Assembly: GCF_025263265.1 (NCBI RefSeq)
Contig: NZ_CP079869.1
Coordinates: forward strand, 1,860,001-1,924,000
Source: Mycobacterium sp. SMC-4
GTDB taxonomy: Bacteria; Actinomycetota; Actinomycetes; Mycobacteriales; Mycobacteriaceae
Length of the DNA: 64,000 nt
Reading direction: 5' to 3'
Part shown: piece after piece, positions 63,635 to 64,000 of the stretch
Layout of the letters: each line of letters opens with the position of its first letter
Numbering within the stretch: position 1 is the first letter of the stretch
Translations under genes and position numbers: made by a program
Notes under the pieces: generated by a model
Told to the model about the DNA's origin: nothing
Database searches by the model: none
The model's input: the letters and a program-made list of their open reading frames with translations, nothing else

Positions 63635-64000
63635 CTAAGGCTGCGCGAAGCCCCAATCCAACAGCCGGATCGCATGCCCGTAGAGATCACCGGTGCCGTA
63701 CATCTGCACGACGACCAGTCGCCGGTTTCCGCGCTGGGCGGCACCGACGTAGGTCTTGCGGGCCAAGTTGGTGTAGCCGGTCTTCCCGCCGAGGCTGCCC
63801 GGATACCGCTTGAGCAGCTCGTTCTGATTGTGGATGGTCTTGCCCGGAAACTGCGCCGACGGTGAACCCATGATGTGGGCGATCAACGGATACCTCAGCG
63901 CCGCACGCATGATGACCGCGAGATCGTGTGGTGTGGTTGATGATTCCCAGCCGGGGCCGTCCAGACCGGACGGCGAGGACGCCCTGGTGGCCCTCGCGCC
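63635..64000 (-). CDS. dacB2: D-alanyl-D-alanine carboxypeptidase DacB2, C-terminal part (partial)
   Basis: The C-terminal 121 residues of a low-molecular-weight penicillin-binding protein are visible; the gene continues past the window edge. The third active-site motif Lys-Thr-Gly is in GSLGGKTGYTN, preceded by FPGKTIHNQNELL and followed by GNRRLVVVQMYG. Such exported enzymes trim D-alanine from peptidoglycan pentapeptides. Position equals Rv2911. It converges with the amidohydrolase across 18 bp. The intervening pknI-region genes of M. tuberculosis are absent. Confidence 0.9.
   Translation of the reverse strand, partial: GARATRASSPSGLDGPGWESSTTPHDLAVIMRAALRYPLIAHIMGSPSAQFPGKTIHNQNELLKRYPGSLGGKTGYTNLARKTYVGAAQRGNRRLVVVQMYGTGDLYGHAIRLLDWGFAQP

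Overview
This is GC-rich chromosomal DNA of a mycobacterium, most likely a rapid-growing Mycolicibacterium-type species. The gene order follows the M. tuberculosis H37Rv block Rv3011c-Rv2911 (gatA, pfkA, gatB, lppZ, doxX, cfp6, ilvBNC, serA, leuB, gltX, leuCD, hupB, mutT1, ppk, fbiD, gpsA, ddl, thiL, ung, recG, pyc, rsmD, coaD, sepIVA, rnc, mutM, smc, ftsY, amt, glnB, glnD, ffh, dacB2). Mycobacterial hallmarks include a HupB with a long Lys/Ala/Pro tail, a MutT1 Nudix-phosphatase fusion, SepIVA, FbiD (coenzyme F420) and many GTG starts lying 5-8 nt after a TANNNT -10 box (leaderless mRNAs). No prophage, insertion sequence or CRISPR array is visible; this is a core region with small accessory insertions.

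Layout. Positions 1-5.4 kb: the end of gatA, then pfkA, a palindromic intergenic element, gatB, the lipoprotein lppZ, doxX and cfp6. Positions 5.4-16 kb: branched-chain and serine biosynthesis. A leaderless leader peptide and an attenuator precede ilvB; ilvB and ilvN are joined by three 32-bp repeats that each encode a 10-residue minicistron; then ilvC, membrane and FAD proteins, serA, leuB and an MFS transporter. Positions 16-21.4 kb: an FAH-family hydrolase, gltX, tRNA-Gln, tRNA-Glu, and an IclR regulator divergent from leuCD. Positions 21.5-32.9 kb: hupB, then the leftward group fbiD-ppk-mutT1, gpsA, a PLP enzyme, ddl, thiL, ung and rpmB. Positions 33-45.9 kb: a DAK2/FakA-like protein, recG with an exported HNH protein, an aldo-keto reductase, a LipN-like esterase, a DsbA-VKOR pair, pyc, rsmD and coaD. 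Positions 45.9-64 kb: a hemerythrin-like protein, sepIVA, DUF177, rnc, mutM, an OsmC protein, acyP, smc, a type 2 IPP isomerase, ftsY, the nitrogen operon amt-glnB-glnD, ffh, an amidohydrolase and the 3' end of dacB2.

How the genes work together. IlvBNC and LeuBCD make valine, isoleucine and leucine, with an attenuator at ilvB and an IclR regulator at leuC. GatA/GatB, a GluRS and both tRNA-Gln and tRNA-Glu are most of the indirect Gln-tRNA pathway. Amt, PII and GlnD form the nitrogen uptake and sensing module, with a GlnR-like box upstream. FtsY and Ffh are the two SRP GTPases. DsbA and VKOR form an oxidative folding pair. RecG, Ung, MutM and MutT1 serve DNA repair.

The most unusual items are the 32-bp start/stop-overlapping minicistron repeats between ilvB and ilvN, with a related copy before the amidohydrolase; the ilvB attenuator; an apparent CTG start for rsmD; a type 2 IPP isomerase lodged between smc and ftsY; and a coaD-sepIVA junction that holds only a hemerythrin gene where M. 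tuberculosis carries its PDIM/PGL lipid locus. Functions are inferred from recognisable motifs and remembered gene order; no searches were run.
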